NCBI GenBank assembly: GCA_947632085.1
Contig: CANRNY010000003.1
Span: 1-64,000, forward strand
DNA length: 64,000 nt
Direction: 5' to 3'
Origin: an uncultured Bacilli bacterium
GTDB lineage: Bacteria; Bacillota_I; Bacilli_A; RF39; UBA660
Shown here: piece after piece, positions 52,093 through 60,951 of the stretch
How positions within the stretch are numbered: the first letter of the stretch is position 1
How the letters are laid out: each line of letters begins with the position of its first letter
Program-made: the position numbers and the translations under genes
The notes under the pieces: generated by a model
Told to the model about the DNA's origin: nothing
The model's database searches: none
What the model saw: only the letters and a program-made list of their open reading frames with translations

Positions 52093-54012
52093 TTACCTCC
52101 TAAAGTCGTCTTCTAATGTGAAATCAACATTTTCATTTATCCATTCTTTACGTGGTTCTACTTTATCACCCATTAGAACAGATACTCTTTTTTCAGCTAA
52201 AGCAGCATCAGTAATGCTAACTTTAATTAAACTTCTTGTCGCAGGATTCATTGTTGTTTCATATAATTCATCAGCATCCATCTCACCAAGTCCTTTAAAT
52301 CTTTGAACTTTATAAGATTGTTTGATTGTTTTCTTTTTTTCTTCTAATTCTTCATCAGTTGCAACGTATTCTTTATATTTACCATAATCAATAGCATATA
52401 AAGGGGGATTAGCAATATATAGCATTCCAGCTTCAATTAATGGACGCATAAAACGATAGAAGAATGTTAGAAGAAGAATTTGGATATGAGCGCCATCATC
52501 ATCGGCATCGGTCATAATAATTACTTTACCATAATTAGATTCTGATGGATCGAAATCATTACCTATACCAGCACCAATAGCATATGTTAAGGTATTTAAT
52601 TCTTCATTACTATGAATATCATTACTAGAAGCTTTTTCGCAGTTTAATACTTTACCTCTTAAAGGAAGGATAGCTTGAGTTTCACGATTACGACCAGTTT
52701 TAGCAGAACCACCGGCTGAATCTCCTTCGACTAAGAATAATTCAGATATCGCAGTATTTTTACCAGTCGCTTTAGCAAGTTTACCACTTAAGATTTTATC
52801 TTTCTTTTCTTTACCCTTACCTTGACGAGCTGCTTCACGAGCTTTACGGGCTGCTTCACGAGCAACTTTACTACGTGAGGCTTTTTCAACGATGGTAACA
52901 GCTATTTCACGATTTTCTTCTAGGAAGAATTTCATATTTTCATAAGTTATTTGCTCAGTTACTGTACGAGCTTCAGGTGTTCCTAATTTACCTTTAGTTT
53001 GACCTTCGAATTGTAATAAATTTTCTGGTACTTTAAGATTAATTACAGCACTTAAACCTTCGCGAACATCAGATCCTTCAAAGGAAGCATCTTTACTTTT
53101 TAAGATATTATTTTCTTTAGCATATTCGTTGAAAGCTTTAGTAATACCAGATTTAAATCCAGTTTCATGAGAACCACCATCACTAGTTTTAACATTATTA
53201 ACAAAACTTAAAATATTTTCGTTATAGCCTTCTTGATATTGAAGAGCAATATCAACTTCGATTCCCTGTTTAATACCATTAAAGTTGATTACTTTGTGAA
53301 GGGTTGTTTTGCCTTCATTTATATATTCAACAAAATTAATTAAACCGGCTTCATAATGATATTTAACATTACGATTATCTTCTTCATCTTCAACTTCAAT
53401 AGTTATACCAGAAAGAAGAAAAGCACTTTCCTGCATTCGCTCAGTAATAGTTGTAAATGAAAAATTAGTTGATTTAAAAATCTCAGGATCTGGTAAGAAT
53501 GTTACTGTTGTACCTGTACGATTAGTAGTACCGATTTTTTTTAGAGGTTCTTTAACGTGACCACCATTTTCAAAGGTAATACTATGAACAGCACCATCAC
53601 GATAAATAACAACATTCATCCATTTAGATAAGGCGTTTACAACAGAAGCACCTACTCCATGTAGACCACCAGATACTTTATAACTACCCTCTTCGAATTT
53701 ACCACCAGCATGAAGTATTGTATATATTACTTCAGGAGTTGTATGACCACTTTCATGCATTCCAGTTGGAACACCACGACCATGATCTTCAACAGTTATA
53801 GAGCCATCTTTATTTAAAGTGATTTTAATATAATCGCCATAACCATTAATACTTTCGTCTATTGCATTATCAACAATTTCCCATACTAAATGATGAAGGC
53901 CTCTTTTATCCGTTGAACCAATATACATACCTGGTCTTTTACGAACGGCATCCAATCCTTCAAGGATTTTTATTGATGTTGCATCATATTCTTTGTTTTT
54001 TACTGTTGTCAT
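52093..54012 (-). CDS. parE: DNA topoisomerase IV subunit B
   Basis: The 639-residue GHKL ATPase has DAVRKRPGMYIGSTDKRGLHH, EIVDNAIDES, GRGVPTGMH and GGLHGVGASVVNALS. The Toprim part has ELFLVEGDSAGGSAK, MTDADDDGAHI and QRFKGLGEMDADELYETTM. It pairs with parC downstream. ParE rather than GyrB is preferred from the neighbour and the late motif RVSVLMGDKVEPRKEWI. Confidence 0.94.
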   Translation of the reverse strand: MTTVKNKEYDATSIKILEGLDAVRKRPGMYIGSTDKRGLHHLVWEIVDNAIDESINGYGDYIKITLNKDGSITVEDHGRGVPTGMHESGHTTPEVIYTILHAGGKFEEGSYKVSGGLHGVGASVVNALSKWMNVVIYRDGAVHSITFENGGHVKEPLKKIGTTNRTGTTVTFLPDPEIFKSTNFSFTTITERMQESAFLLSGITIEVEDEEDNRNVKYHYEAGLINFVEYINEGKTTLHKVINFNGIKQGIEVDIALQYQEGYNENILSFVNNVKTSDGGSHETGFKSGITKAFNEYAKENNILKSKDASFEGSDVREGLSAVINLKVPENLLQFEGQTKGKLGTPEARTVTEQITYENMKFFLEENREIAVTIVEKASRSKVAREAARKAREAARQGKGKEKKDKILSGKLAKATGKNTAISELFLVEGDSAGGSAKTGRNRETQAILPLRGKVLNCEKASSNDIHSNEELNTLTYAIGAGIGNDFDPSESNYGKVIIMTDADDDGAHIQILLLTFFYRFMRPLIEAGMLYIANPPLYAIDYGKYKEYVATDEELEEKKKTIKQSYKVQRFKGLGEMDADELYETTMNPATRSLIKVSITDAALAEKRVSVLMGDKVEPRKEWINENVDFTLEDDFRR

Positions 54013-54051
54013 TTAATTCACCATAGTTAGTATATCATAAATGGCAAGCAA

Positions 54052-54084
54052 AAAAAAAGAGCTTTGACAGTTTATAATGTCAAA
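54052..54084 (-). terminator. Intrinsic terminator
   Basis: TTTGACA (54063-54069) and TGTCAAA (54078-54084) form a stem followed on the minus strand by TCTTTTTTTT. It ends the transcript of the gene at 54109 before parE. Confidence 0.7.
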
Positions 54085-54108
54085 TAACTCCCATATTTTC
54101 GGACTTTT

Positions 54109-54645
54109 TTAGAATTCGTCATCATCTAAAAAATGTAGTTTATCATCATCTATTTTTTCTTCAACAGGTTCTTTTTTACTTTTAAAAATTTCTTTTTTAT
54201 CAACATCGTGTGTTACAATCTTTTCTGGTTCATCAGCTACTGGTGATAAGACTGCTGTATCTTCAATAATATTAATATCTAAAATCTTAACTGGTTTGGT
54301 TGATTCACTTAGTGAACTTTGGGCAGTTGTTCGAACTTCAACCTCTTGTTCTTTTTGAATTTCTTCTTCGAAATTCTTTTTAAATTCCTCTAAGTTTTTA
54401 GTTAAAACAGGCATTTCAAAAGTAACATCTTCCTTAACAGGAGGTGTTTCAGTTTTAGGTTCAAAAGTAATATCCTTAATATCTTCTTCTTTAACTTTTT
54501 TAGGCTCTTTAGCTTTTTTGGCATCTTTCATACCTAAAAGTAGGACAATAATAAATAGTATAACTAAAATAATGATAGCAATAACTAAAATTTTAGTAAA
54601 ATAATCATTTTCAAATATTTTATCAATAATACTGAGTATATCCAT
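54109..54645 (-). CDS. Bitopic membrane protein with long acidic cytoplasmic tail
   Basis: The 178-residue protein has an N-terminal membrane segment (about 17-40: ILVIAIIILVILFIIVLLLG) and a highly charged, low-complexity tail with many Lys/Glu, ending DDKLHFLDDDEF. The family is not recognised. The topology resembles some division or cytoskeletal anchors (EzrA/ZipA-like in general layout only), but there is no sequence support. The ATG at 54645 follows GAGGTG. Confidence 0.55.
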   Translation of the reverse strand: MDILSIIDKIFENDYFTKILVIAIIILVILFIIVLLLGMKDAKKAKEPKKVKEEDIKDITFEPKTETPPVKEDVTFEMPVLTKNLEEFKKNFEEEIQKEQEVEVRTTAQSSLSESTKPVKILDINIIEDTAVLSPVADEPEKIVTHDVDKKEIFKSKKEPVEEKIDDDKLHFLDDDEF

Positions 54646-54713
54646 AATCGCACCTCTTATTATTCTATATAATAAGAATACCATAAATATACTTATTATG
54701 ACAATATTATTTA

Positions 54714-54744
54714 GAAAAAAAACAACTTAATTTTTTAAGTTGTT
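54714..54744 (-). terminator. Intrinsic terminator of yneF
   Basis: AACAACTTAA and TTAAGTTGTT (54721-54744) form a 10-bp stem with TTTT loop, followed by a T-run on the minus strand. It overlaps the yneF stop. Confidence 0.85.
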
Positions 54745-54961
54745 AACGATATTTATTCATTTGTTGCATTATTTGTCTTACTTGTTTTTGACTAGGTTTT
54801 CTACCCATTCCACTCATCATAGCTTCAATCATCTTTTCATTGATTGGTGGATTCTCTTCTAATTGCTTTTTAAAAATATGGCGAGCAACCATAAAGCCAA
54901 TTATTAAACCAACGATTAAGCCAAAACAAACTTGCAAAATATCAATAACTAATGGTGGCAT
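54743..54961 (-). CDS. yneF: UPF0154 family small membrane protein (YneF)
   Basis: The 72-residue protein has one N-terminal membrane segment (~8-28, GLIVGLIIGFMVARHIF) and a soluble part (NPPINEKMIEAMMSGMGRKPSQKQVRQIM). This is the hallmark of UPF0154/YneF, found in nearly all Bacilli including Mollicutes. Its function is unknown. It lies next to the sirA-like gene, as in Bacillus. Confidence 0.92.
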   Translation of the reverse strand: MPPLVIDILQVCFGLIVGLIIGFMVARHIFKKQLEENPPINEKMIEAMMSGMGRKPSQKQVRQIMQQMNKYR

Positions 54962-55020
54962 TATAACACACTCCTTTGTACGATTATTTTACTAAATATT
55001 TAAAGTTTTAACAAGAGTTA

Positions 55021-55431
55021 TTATAGTTCTTCGAGCCAAAAATAATCTTTATTAATAAAATCACAGACAAATAAATGATCTTTGGGGAAGATAATTTTAA
55101 GAAATGATGGTATTTCTTTAGTTGATTTAAGATAGAGATAAGATTTATTAATGATTAATTTAGTTTTTTCGTTAGTAAAATAATCATATATCATATGAGT
55201 ATAGTTTATTTTACTATAATTATCTTTATTTTTATAATGTTCGTATAAATTATTATCTAATTTATCTTTATTAAAGTAATCTCTTATTTGACTAAAGAAA
55301 TTATAAGCAATACGAACTTGATCATTATTTAAATAATATATATTTTCTAAGACTTTATAAAGATTATAGGGAGAATCTTTAGTTAAGTTAGAATATGGTT
55401 CTTTTATTTTAAAAACATAATATGTACGCAT
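55021..55431 (-). CDS. sirA: SirA-like sporulation inhibitor of replication
   Basis: The 136-residue protein starts MRTYYVFKIKEPYSNL, similar to the MERHYYTYLIKEEFAN style of Bacillus SirA, and ends HLFVCDFINKDYFWLEEL (compare CFLAFDFNSQRYGWLNP). Conserved order with tkt upstream and yneF downstream, as in B. subtilis, supports the call. SirA binds DnaA domain I and blocks replication initiation at sporulation onset. The ribosome binding site is inside a 12-bp hairpin. Confidence 0.72.
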   Translation of the reverse strand: MRTYYVFKIKEPYSNLTKDSPYNLYKVLENIYYLNNDQVRIAYNFFSQIRDYFNKDKLDNNLYEHYKNKDNYSKINYTHMIYDYFTNEKTKLIINKSYLYLKSTKEIPSFLKIIFPKDHLFVCDFINKDYFWLEEL

Positions 55432-55436
55432 AATAA

Positions 55437-55469
55437 ATCACCAATAAGAATATAACGCTTATTGGTGAT
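55437..55469 (-). promoter_or_regulatory. Perfect 12-bp hairpin sequestering the sirA ribosome binding site
   Basis: In minus-strand RNA ATCACCAATAAG (55469-55458) pairs perfectly with CTTATTGGTGAT (55448-55437). The 3' arm includes GGTGAT, the only ribosome binding site for the ATG at 55431. The tract after it (TTATT) is poor as a terminator, so translational control or processing is more likely. Confidence 0.7.
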
Positions 55470-55483
55470 GAATTTTGACGAAT

Positions 55484-57469
55484 TTAATTACCTCTTACAT
55501 TTTCTTCAATTTTATTCATAATAGAATCGTAATCGAAGCCAACTTTCTTTAAGACATCTTCTTTTTTGCCACTATAACCAAATGTATCGATACCAATTGC
55601 ACAATTAGGAGAAGCAAAACGATACCAAGGAAGAGTTGCTCCTGCTTCAATGGTAAAGACTTTGGTATTTGGAGGAATAATAGTATCTTGATATTCTTTA
55701 CTTTGAGCTAGGAATAATTCCATAGAAGGCATAGATACTAATCTAGTATCAATTCCTTTACTTCTTAGTTCTTCACTTATTAAGTAAGTTGTAGTTAAAT
55801 CGATACCGGTACTTATTAAGACAGCATCAAGTCTTTGATTTTCTTTACGAACAATATAAGCTCCTTTTTTGACTGATTCACCACTTGTTCCATCTAGAAT
55901 ATGGGCTTCTTCTTTAGATAAAACTAATGCGACAGGTCTTTTATTAGCTAAGATATAATCCCAACAACCTATTACTTCGTTAATATCGGCAGGACGAAGA
56001 ACTATTAAATTAGGAGTAGTTCTTAACATAGCTAGTTGTTCGATTGGTTCATGAGTTGGTCCATCTTGACCGACGGTTACTGAGTCATGAGTAAAGATAT
56101 AAGTAACAGGAAGATTCATTAAAGCACTCATACGAATCGCTGGTTTTAAGTAATCAGAAAAGACAAGGAATGTTGAACCAAATACTCTAAAGCCAGATAA
56201 AGCAATACCATTTAGGATAGAACCCATAGCATGTTCTCTAACACCAAAATTGATATTACGACCAATACGATCTTTTTTACTGAAATCGATTTCTTTAAGT
56301 AAACCAGTATGACATGAAGTTGATAAGTCGGCACTTCCACCTAAAAATAATTTGTTACGATCACTAATAATATTCATCATTTTTGAATTAGATTCACGTA
56401 GTTCTTCACTATAATTATTTTGAATTTTAAAGTTAGCACTACTAAATGGAATATTAACATCGCCAGTTTCAATGAAATCTAATAATTTCTTTAAAGATTC
56501 TGATGGATTACTATTTTTTATGCTTTCAAAATAATTCTTCCAACTCTTATAGTTTTGTTCTGTACGATTTTTAATATTTTCACGAACATATTTAACGGCA
56601 TTTTCGGTAATTTCCATAGTATTAGTAGCGATATTATATTTTTTACGAATATTAATCATATCATCTTTACTTAATGGTTTACCATGAACTAAGTTTTTAC
56701 CTTCATAATAAGAACCACGACCAATAACAGTTTTTATTTCAATTAAGGTTGGTTTTTTATTAATTTTAGCACGAGTAATAGCTTTATCTATTTCACGAAT
56801 ATCATTACCTTCGGGAACATAGTCAACTTCCCAACCTAAAGTAATAAATTTTTGAACAATATTTTCTGTATTAGCTTTTTTTAATTCACCATCTAAAGTA
56901 ACATCATTAGAATCGTATAATACAATTAGATTATCTAGAGCTAAATTACCAGCTAATGAAGCGGCTTCGTTAGCAACGCCTTCCATTAGGTCGCCATCAC
57001 CTACTAAAGCATAAACATAGTAATTAATTAATTTTTGTTTAGGTACTTCTTCTTCAACTAAAGTAGCTAAATATTTTTCAGCAATTGCCATACCTACGGC
57101 ATTAGCAAAACCTTGACCTAAAGGACCGGTTGAAGTTTCAACACCTGGAGTTATACCATATTCAGGATGACCAGGGGTTTTAGAATCAATTTTACGGAAA
57201 TCAACTAAATCGTCAATCGAAATATCGTATCCAGCCATAAAAAGCATCGCATATAATAAAGCTGAACCATGGCCAGCACTCATAACAAAACGATCACGAT
57301 TTGGCCATTTAGGATCACTAGGATAAATATTTAAATTATCAACATAGGTCGAAAAGATTATAGGAGCAGCACCTAGACAAATACCAGGATGACCGCTTTT
57401 AGCGTAGGAAATCATATCGACACTTAGAATTCTTAAACTATTTAATGAATGAGTTGCATCAGGGTTCAT
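55484..57469 (-). CDS. tkt: Transketolase
   Basis: The 661-residue thiamine diphosphate enzyme of the pentose phosphate pathway has GHPGICLGAAPI, AGHGSALLY, TGPLGQGFANAVGMA, ThDP motif GDGDLMEGVANEAA with NDVTLDG, FGVREHAMG, HDSVTVGQDGPTHEPIEQL and the C-terminal TFGYSG. All are typical and the length is normal. The downstream neighbours are sirA and yneF. Confidence 0.96.
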   Translation of the reverse strand: MNPDATHSLNSLRILSVDMISYAKSGHPGICLGAAPIIFSTYVDNLNIYPSDPKWPNRDRFVMSAGHGSALLYAMLFMAGYDISIDDLVDFRKIDSKTPGHPEYGITPGVETSTGPLGQGFANAVGMAIAEKYLATLVEEEVPKQKLINYYVYALVGDGDLMEGVANEAASLAGNLALDNLIVLYDSNDVTLDGELKKANTENIVQKFITLGWEVDYVPEGNDIREIDKAITRAKINKKPTLIEIKTVIGRGSYYEGKNLVHGKPLSKDDMINIRKKYNIATNTMEITENAVKYVRENIKNRTEQNYKSWKNYFESIKNSNPSESLKKLLDFIETGDVNIPFSSANFKIQNNYSEELRESNSKMMNIISDRNKLFLGGSADLSTSCHTGLLKEIDFSKKDRIGRNINFGVREHAMGSILNGIALSGFRVFGSTFLVFSDYLKPAIRMSALMNLPVTYIFTHDSVTVGQDGPTHEPIEQLAMLRTTPNLIVLRPADINEVIGCWDYILANKRPVALVLSKEEAHILDGTSGESVKKGAYIVRKENQRLDAVLISTGIDLTTTYLISEELRSKGIDTRLVSMPSMELFLAQSKEYQDTIIPPNTKVFTIEAGATLPWYRFASPNCAIGIDTFGYSGKKEDVLKKVGFDYDSIMNKIEENVRGN

Positions 57470-57521
57470 AACATCACTCTCCTATTCTTAATTATATCAA
57501 TTTTTTATTATTAGTAAATAG

Positions 57522-57547
57522 AAAAAAGGAAGTAATTTACTTACTTC
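57522..57547 (-). terminator. Intrinsic terminator
   Basis: GAAGTAA and TTACTTC arms (57529-57547) are followed on the minus strand by a six-T run, just after the glycosyltransferase stop. Confidence 0.65.
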
Positions 57548-58680
57548 TCTTTTAAGTGTTTTATTGCAACGGCATAAAGTTTTTCCATAGCTTTATCATT
57601 AGTATTAGAAGCCATATTTTTTTTCATTTGTTCTATAATACTAGGATTTTCAGCTACTTTTTGCATAAATTTATTAAACATATAAGATGTTCTAAAACGT
57701 TTACCATAACCATGTTTTTCAAAATATTTTATATTACCTACTTCTTGACCACCACTACAGTTAATCATAATAACTGGTTTTTTAAAATATAAACTTTCTG
57801 TTGTTTGAGCGCCACCAGGTTTAGAGACAACAAAATCACAGATTTGTAATAATTCTGGAACGTTATTAACAAAGCCAAGAGTTTTAATATTTTTTACATC
57901 ATATTCTTTAATCCATTTATCAACTTTTTCTTTAGCAGCTTGATTTTTACCAGCGACATAAATAAAGTCGATTGGGAGATTATTTTTAATAATTTTACGA
58001 ATATATGGTAATGAATGAGTACCACCGTTTCCACCACCGCCGAAGAATAGACAGATTGGACGTGAGCCATCAAAACCATATTTTTCGGTAGCTTTTATTA
58101 CATCAAAATCAACACTAGTAGTTGGATGGATAGGAATACCATAAGGTTTAATAATGTTTCTTTTAACACCCTTTTTGACTAGGTAGTTAACTTCGTCTTT
58201 ATCACCAACGAAAATAGCTTGTTCATTTTTATATCCTCTAAGCCATAAGGAATGAGCTTCATAATCAGTAACAACTGTTATAAGTTTAGAATTAATAACA
58301 CCTTTACGATTATAATATTCAATTAAACTACTACCAAAAAAGTGCGTTGAAATAGTCATATCAGGATTAAAATCACTAATAATTTTTTTCATTCGTTTAT
58401 TTTTAAATAAGCCTAAACTAGTATGATTAGCAATAGCAGCACTTATCTTAGTATCAAAGATATCGTAAATTAATGACCAACCCATTGGGAACTTTAATAA
58501 AAAAAAGTCAGTAACCTTTTGACTCAAACTACCCATTATAGGCATAGAATATTTTAATATATCTATCGCAAGAATCTCTAATTCAGGATCTTGTTTTTTA
58601 AAATAACTTTGAATATATTCGGCAATTGCGCGATGACCGTTACCATACATTGCATAAGTTAGTAAAATTCTTTTCTTCAT
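57541..58680 (-). CDS. GT28-type glycosyltransferase (UgtP/MGDG-synthase-like)
   Basis: The 379-residue protein has the N-terminal motif ILLTYAMYGNGHRAIAEYI and middle TVVTDYEAHSLWLRG. The C-terminal donor site has CLFFGGGGNGGTHSLPYI and CDFVVSKPGGAQTTESLYFKKPVIM, as in MGDG synthases and UgtP diacylglycerol glucosyltransferases. It probably makes glycolipid anchors for the membrane or lipoteichoic acid. Exact sugar and number of transfers cannot be told. It is a single gene with its own terminator. Confidence 0.85.
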   Translation of the reverse strand: MKKRILLTYAMYGNGHRAIAEYIQSYFKKQDPELEILAIDILKYSMPIMGSLSQKVTDFFLLKFPMGWSLIYDIFDTKISAAIANHTSLGLFKNKRMKKIISDFNPDMTISTHFFGSSLIEYYNRKGVINSKLITVVTDYEAHSLWLRGYKNEQAIFVGDKDEVNYLVKKGVKRNIIKPYGIPIHPTTSVDFDVIKATEKYGFDGSRPICLFFGGGGNGGTHSLPYIRKIIKNNLPIDFIYVAGKNQAAKEKVDKWIKEYDVKNIKTLGFVNNVPELLQICDFVVSKPGGAQTTESLYFKKPVIMINCSGGQEVGNIKYFEKHGYGKRFRTSYMFNKFMQKVAENPSIIEQMKKNMASNTNDKAMEKLYAVAIKHLKEK

Positions 58681-58731
58681 ACAATAACCTCTTATGTTGA
58701 TTATACACTAAAAAATTCTTTTTTAAAATAG

Positions 58732-58754
58732 AAAAAATATCAGTTGCCTGATAT
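58732..58754 (-). terminator. Intrinsic terminator of the SOS small gene
   Basis: ATATCAG and CTGATAT arms with TTGC loop (58737-58754) are followed on the minus strand by six Ts. Confidence 0.75.
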
Positions 58755-58891
58755 TAATCCCTTAATGAAGCAATATTTTGATTACTATTAACGACCTCCA
58801 TACGGGCATCAATAGCAATAACACCTAGTATTAAAACTAGATAAAAAACGATAATTCCTGCCACGTTCTTTATTGTTTCACTATTTTTCAT
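58754..58891 (-). CDS. SOS-controlled 45-residue membrane protein (YneA/SosA-like role suspected)
   Basis: The ATG at 58891 has AAAGGAG 8 bases upstream. The peptide starts MKNSETIKN, has one membrane segment (~10-27, VAGIIVFYLVLILGVIAI) and a short polar tail ending NIASLRD. It is divergent from lexA, and its promoter contains a LexA-like box. In Bacillus and Staphylococcus the gene divergent from lexA encodes a small membrane-bound SOS division inhibitor (YneA, SosA). This protein is much shorter than YneA and lacks LysM, so an equivalent role is inferred from position and topology only. Confidence 0.7.
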   Translation of the reverse strand: MKNSETIKNVAGIIVFYLVLILGVIAIDARMEVVNSNQNIASLRD

Positions 58892-58916
58892 TTCCCTCAC
58901 TCCTTTTACCATCTCT

Positions 58917-58945
58917 ATCATATTACAGACATTTGTTCGTGTCAA
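58917..58945 (-). promoter_or_regulatory. Promoter of the SOS small gene
   Basis: On the minus strand TTGACA (58940-58945), 17 bases, TATGAT (58917-58922). The LexA-like box at 58926-58939 fills the spacer, so bound LexA would block RNA polymerase. Confidence 0.8.
58926..58939. promoter_or_regulatory. LexA (SOS) box 1
   Basis: CAGACATTTGTTCG matches 11 of 14 positions of the Bacillus-type box CGAACATATGTTCG. It lies within the small-gene promoter. Confidence 0.75.
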
Positions 58946-58954
58946 TATCAAAAT

Positions 58955-58968
58955 TAAACATTTGTTTG
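58955..58968. promoter_or_regulatory. LexA (SOS) box 2
   Basis: TAAACATTTGTTTG shares the ACATTTGTTYG core with boxes 1 and 3. It lies 29 bases from box 1, upstream of the small-gene -35. Confidence 0.65.
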
Positions 58969-59035
58969 TATTTTGACAAATTTTATTTACACCACGATTT
59001 TTAAATTTAAAAAATATATTATAAAAGTCTAAATA

Positions 59036-59049
59036 AAAACATTTGTTTG
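59036..59049. promoter_or_regulatory. LexA (SOS) box 3
   Basis: AAAACATTTGTTTG overlaps the lexA -35 (TTGACT), positioned for autorepression. Confidence 0.75.
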
Positions 59050-59075
59050 ACTTACTACTCTTTTTATGGTATTAT
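59047..59075 (+). promoter_or_regulatory. lexA promoter
   Basis: TTGACT (59047-59052), 17-base spacer, TATTAT (59070-59075) with a TGn extension. LexA box 3 overlaps the -35. Confidence 0.8.
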
Positions 59076-59093
59076 GATGATGGAGGTTAAAAT

Positions 59094-59714
59094 ATGGAAA
59101 AGAATATTACAAAAAGACAAGAAGATGTTCTTAACTATATTAAAAAATACGTTGTTGATCATGGATATCCACCTTCAACAAGAGAAATTGGTGCCGCTCT
59201 TGGTTTATCTTCCCCTGCAACCGTTCATTCACACTTAAAAAAATTAGAAGATGCAGGATGTATTCGTAAAACTGATTCAAAGTTTAGAACAATTGAGATT
59301 GTTGGAGAAAATGAATATGCTAAAAAGAACGAAGAATTAGTTAAAGTACCATTACTTGGTAAAGTTGCTTGTGGTAATCCAATAGAAGCTATTGAAAATC
59401 CTGATGATTGGTTTACATTACCAGCGAGTTTAATTCCGGCTAAAGAAACGATTTTTACTTTAGAAGCTAGTGGAGAATCAATGATTAACAAAGGTATTTA
59501 TGATGGAGATATAGTTATAGTACAAAAACAAAGTGTTGCACGTAATGGGGAAATGGTTGTCGCAATGACTCCTGAAGGCGAAGTTACTTTAAAAACTTTC
59601 TATAAAGAAAAGGATCATATTAGATTACAACCAGAAAATGATACAATGAGCCCTATTATATTAGATAGTTGTACTATTTTAGGTAAAGCTATTGGTTTGT
59701 ATCGTAGTTTATAA
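59094..59714 (+). CDS. lexA: SOS repressor LexA with a Cys-Gly cleavage site
   Basis: The 206-residue repressor has an N-terminal winged helix (KRQEDVLNYIKKYV, YPPSTREIGAALGL, SPATVHSHLKKLE) and a C-terminal S24 autoprotease. The serine is S129 in SGESM and the lysine K167 in GEVTLKTFY. The self-cleavage dipeptide is C93-G94 (KVACGNPIEA) rather than the usual Ala-Gly; UmuD also uses Cys-Gly. The ATG follows GGAGG. The promoter is overlapped by a LexA box. Confidence 0.95.
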   Translation: MEKNITKRQEDVLNYIKKYVVDHGYPPSTREIGAALGLSSPATVHSHLKKLEDAGCIRKTDSKFRTIEIVGENEYAKKNEELVKVPLLGKVACGNPIEAIENPDDWFTLPASLIPAKETIFTLEASGESMINKGIYDGDIVIVQKQSVARNGEMVVAMTPEGEVTLKTFYKEKDHIRLQPENDTMSPIILDSCTILGKAIGLYRSL

Positions 59715-59735
59715 AAAAGGAAGAAGAAGAAGAAA

Positions 59736-59774
59736 CAAAAAAAGATTCAATCAATCGATTGAATCTTTTTTGTT
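59736..59774. terminator. Bidirectional terminator between lexA and the rhomboid gene
   Basis: AGATTCAATC and GATTGAATCT arms (59743-59766) are flanked by A- and T-runs. Confidence 0.85.
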
Positions 59775-60951
59775 ATCTAATAAAGAAGATATATGATGCA
59801 AGAGCGACACAATAAATGATTAAACAAATAACACCATTTACTCTTTCAAATGTTTTTGATTTACCGTCAACACCTACAGCCATTGTAGCAAAAATACCAC
59901 CTATTAAACCACCAATATGACAGAAGTTATCAATACTTTGAGCCATACCACCAATTAATAAGTTGATAAGAATAACAGGTATGATTTGTCTTCTTAGGGC
60001 ATCACCAAGATATGTACGATAGTGATAACCAAAATATAGTAGAGAACCAGCTAAACCAAAGATAGCACCTGATGCTCCTACAGCGATGATATTAGTTTGC
60101 ATAGTAGCAGCAGATAATAAACTACCACAAATACCACTAGCTAAGAAAATAAATAAGTATTTAGCTTTGCCCATAAAGGTTTCAATTTGACGTCCTAAGA
60201 TATTTAAAGAATACATATTAACTAATAAATGGACTATAGAAACATGTAAAAACATAGAAGTAAATAAACGCCATATCTCACCATTTTTGACAAGATTAAT
60301 ATTATTTCCACCCATTGTTTCAAGAATGTGAGCAACATAGGAATTATCTAAACCAGAAAAGAAGTTACTACCACCCTTGATACAAGTTAGTAAAAATAAT
60401 AAAACACAAATAGCGATAAGAACATAAGTTATAACAATCTTTTTAGGACGGAATGTTCGTTCATATAAAGTATTTTCTCTTTCGGTTTTTTGATTTATAT
60501 CTTTAGTAACATTTAAAATTAATTCAACACCACTAGTATCTTTTAAAAGCTTTTCATTAATATTTGGGAATGCTTCTAAGATACCTTCATTAGTTATATT
60601 AAGATTATTACCATCTAAAGAAACTGGTTTAATATGTTTAGTTTCTTCTAACTTTAAATCTTCATTAACATCAAGTAAAATATTTAAAGTATTAACATTA
60701 AAAGAAAAAGTCTTCTTTTTTATTTGTTTAACAATACTTTCGATTTTATAATTATCATATTCTAATTGTTCTTTATTAAAAATATTATTAGAATTAATAC
60801 GAACAATACGATATGGTCCGTCGGAGTTTTCTAACCATATTTCATCTTTAACACCATTTACAACAATAGGATTATAATTCCCTTCAGTTATAAAATAATG
60901 AACTAATTTCATAATTATTTCATCTTTGGTGTTCATTACAATTGTACTCAT
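59773..60951 (-). CDS. Rhomboid family intramembrane serine protease
   Basis: The 392-residue protein has an N-terminal cytoplasmic domain (~1-165) and a membrane domain with six or seven TMs. Motifs: SMFLHVSIVHLLVNMYSLNILGRQIE, catalytic serine in GASGAIFGLAGS and catalytic histidine in CHIGGLIGG. Layout resembles Bacillus GluP (YqgP), which has a long N-terminal domain and acts in membrane-protein quality control. It is a single gene and its substrates are unknown. Confidence 0.92.
   Translation of the reverse strand: MSTIVMNTKDEIIMKLVHYFITEGNYNPIVVNGVKDEIWLENSDGPYRIVRINSNNIFNKEQLEYDNYKIESIVKQIKKKTFSFNVNTLNILLDVNEDLKLEETKHIKPVSLDGNNLNITNEGILEAFPNINEKLLKDTSGVELILNVTKDINQKTERENTLYERTFRPKKIVITYVLIAICVLLFLLTCIKGGSNFFSGLDNSYVAHILETMGGNNINLVKNGEIWRLFTSMFLHVSIVHLLVNMYSLNILGRQIETFMGKAKYLFIFLASGICGSLLSAATMQTNIIAVGASGAIFGLAGSLLYFGYHYRTYLGDALRRQIIPVILINLLIGGMAQSIDNFCHIGGLIGGIFATMAVGVDGKSKTFERVNGVICLIIYCVALASYIFFIR

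Noticed and set aside
49543-54012. Calling the pair gyrA/gyrB
   Set aside because: The A subunit lacks the GyrA-box and has ParC-like pinwheel blades; the adjacent B-A order and B-subunit C-terminus also fit topoisomerase IV.
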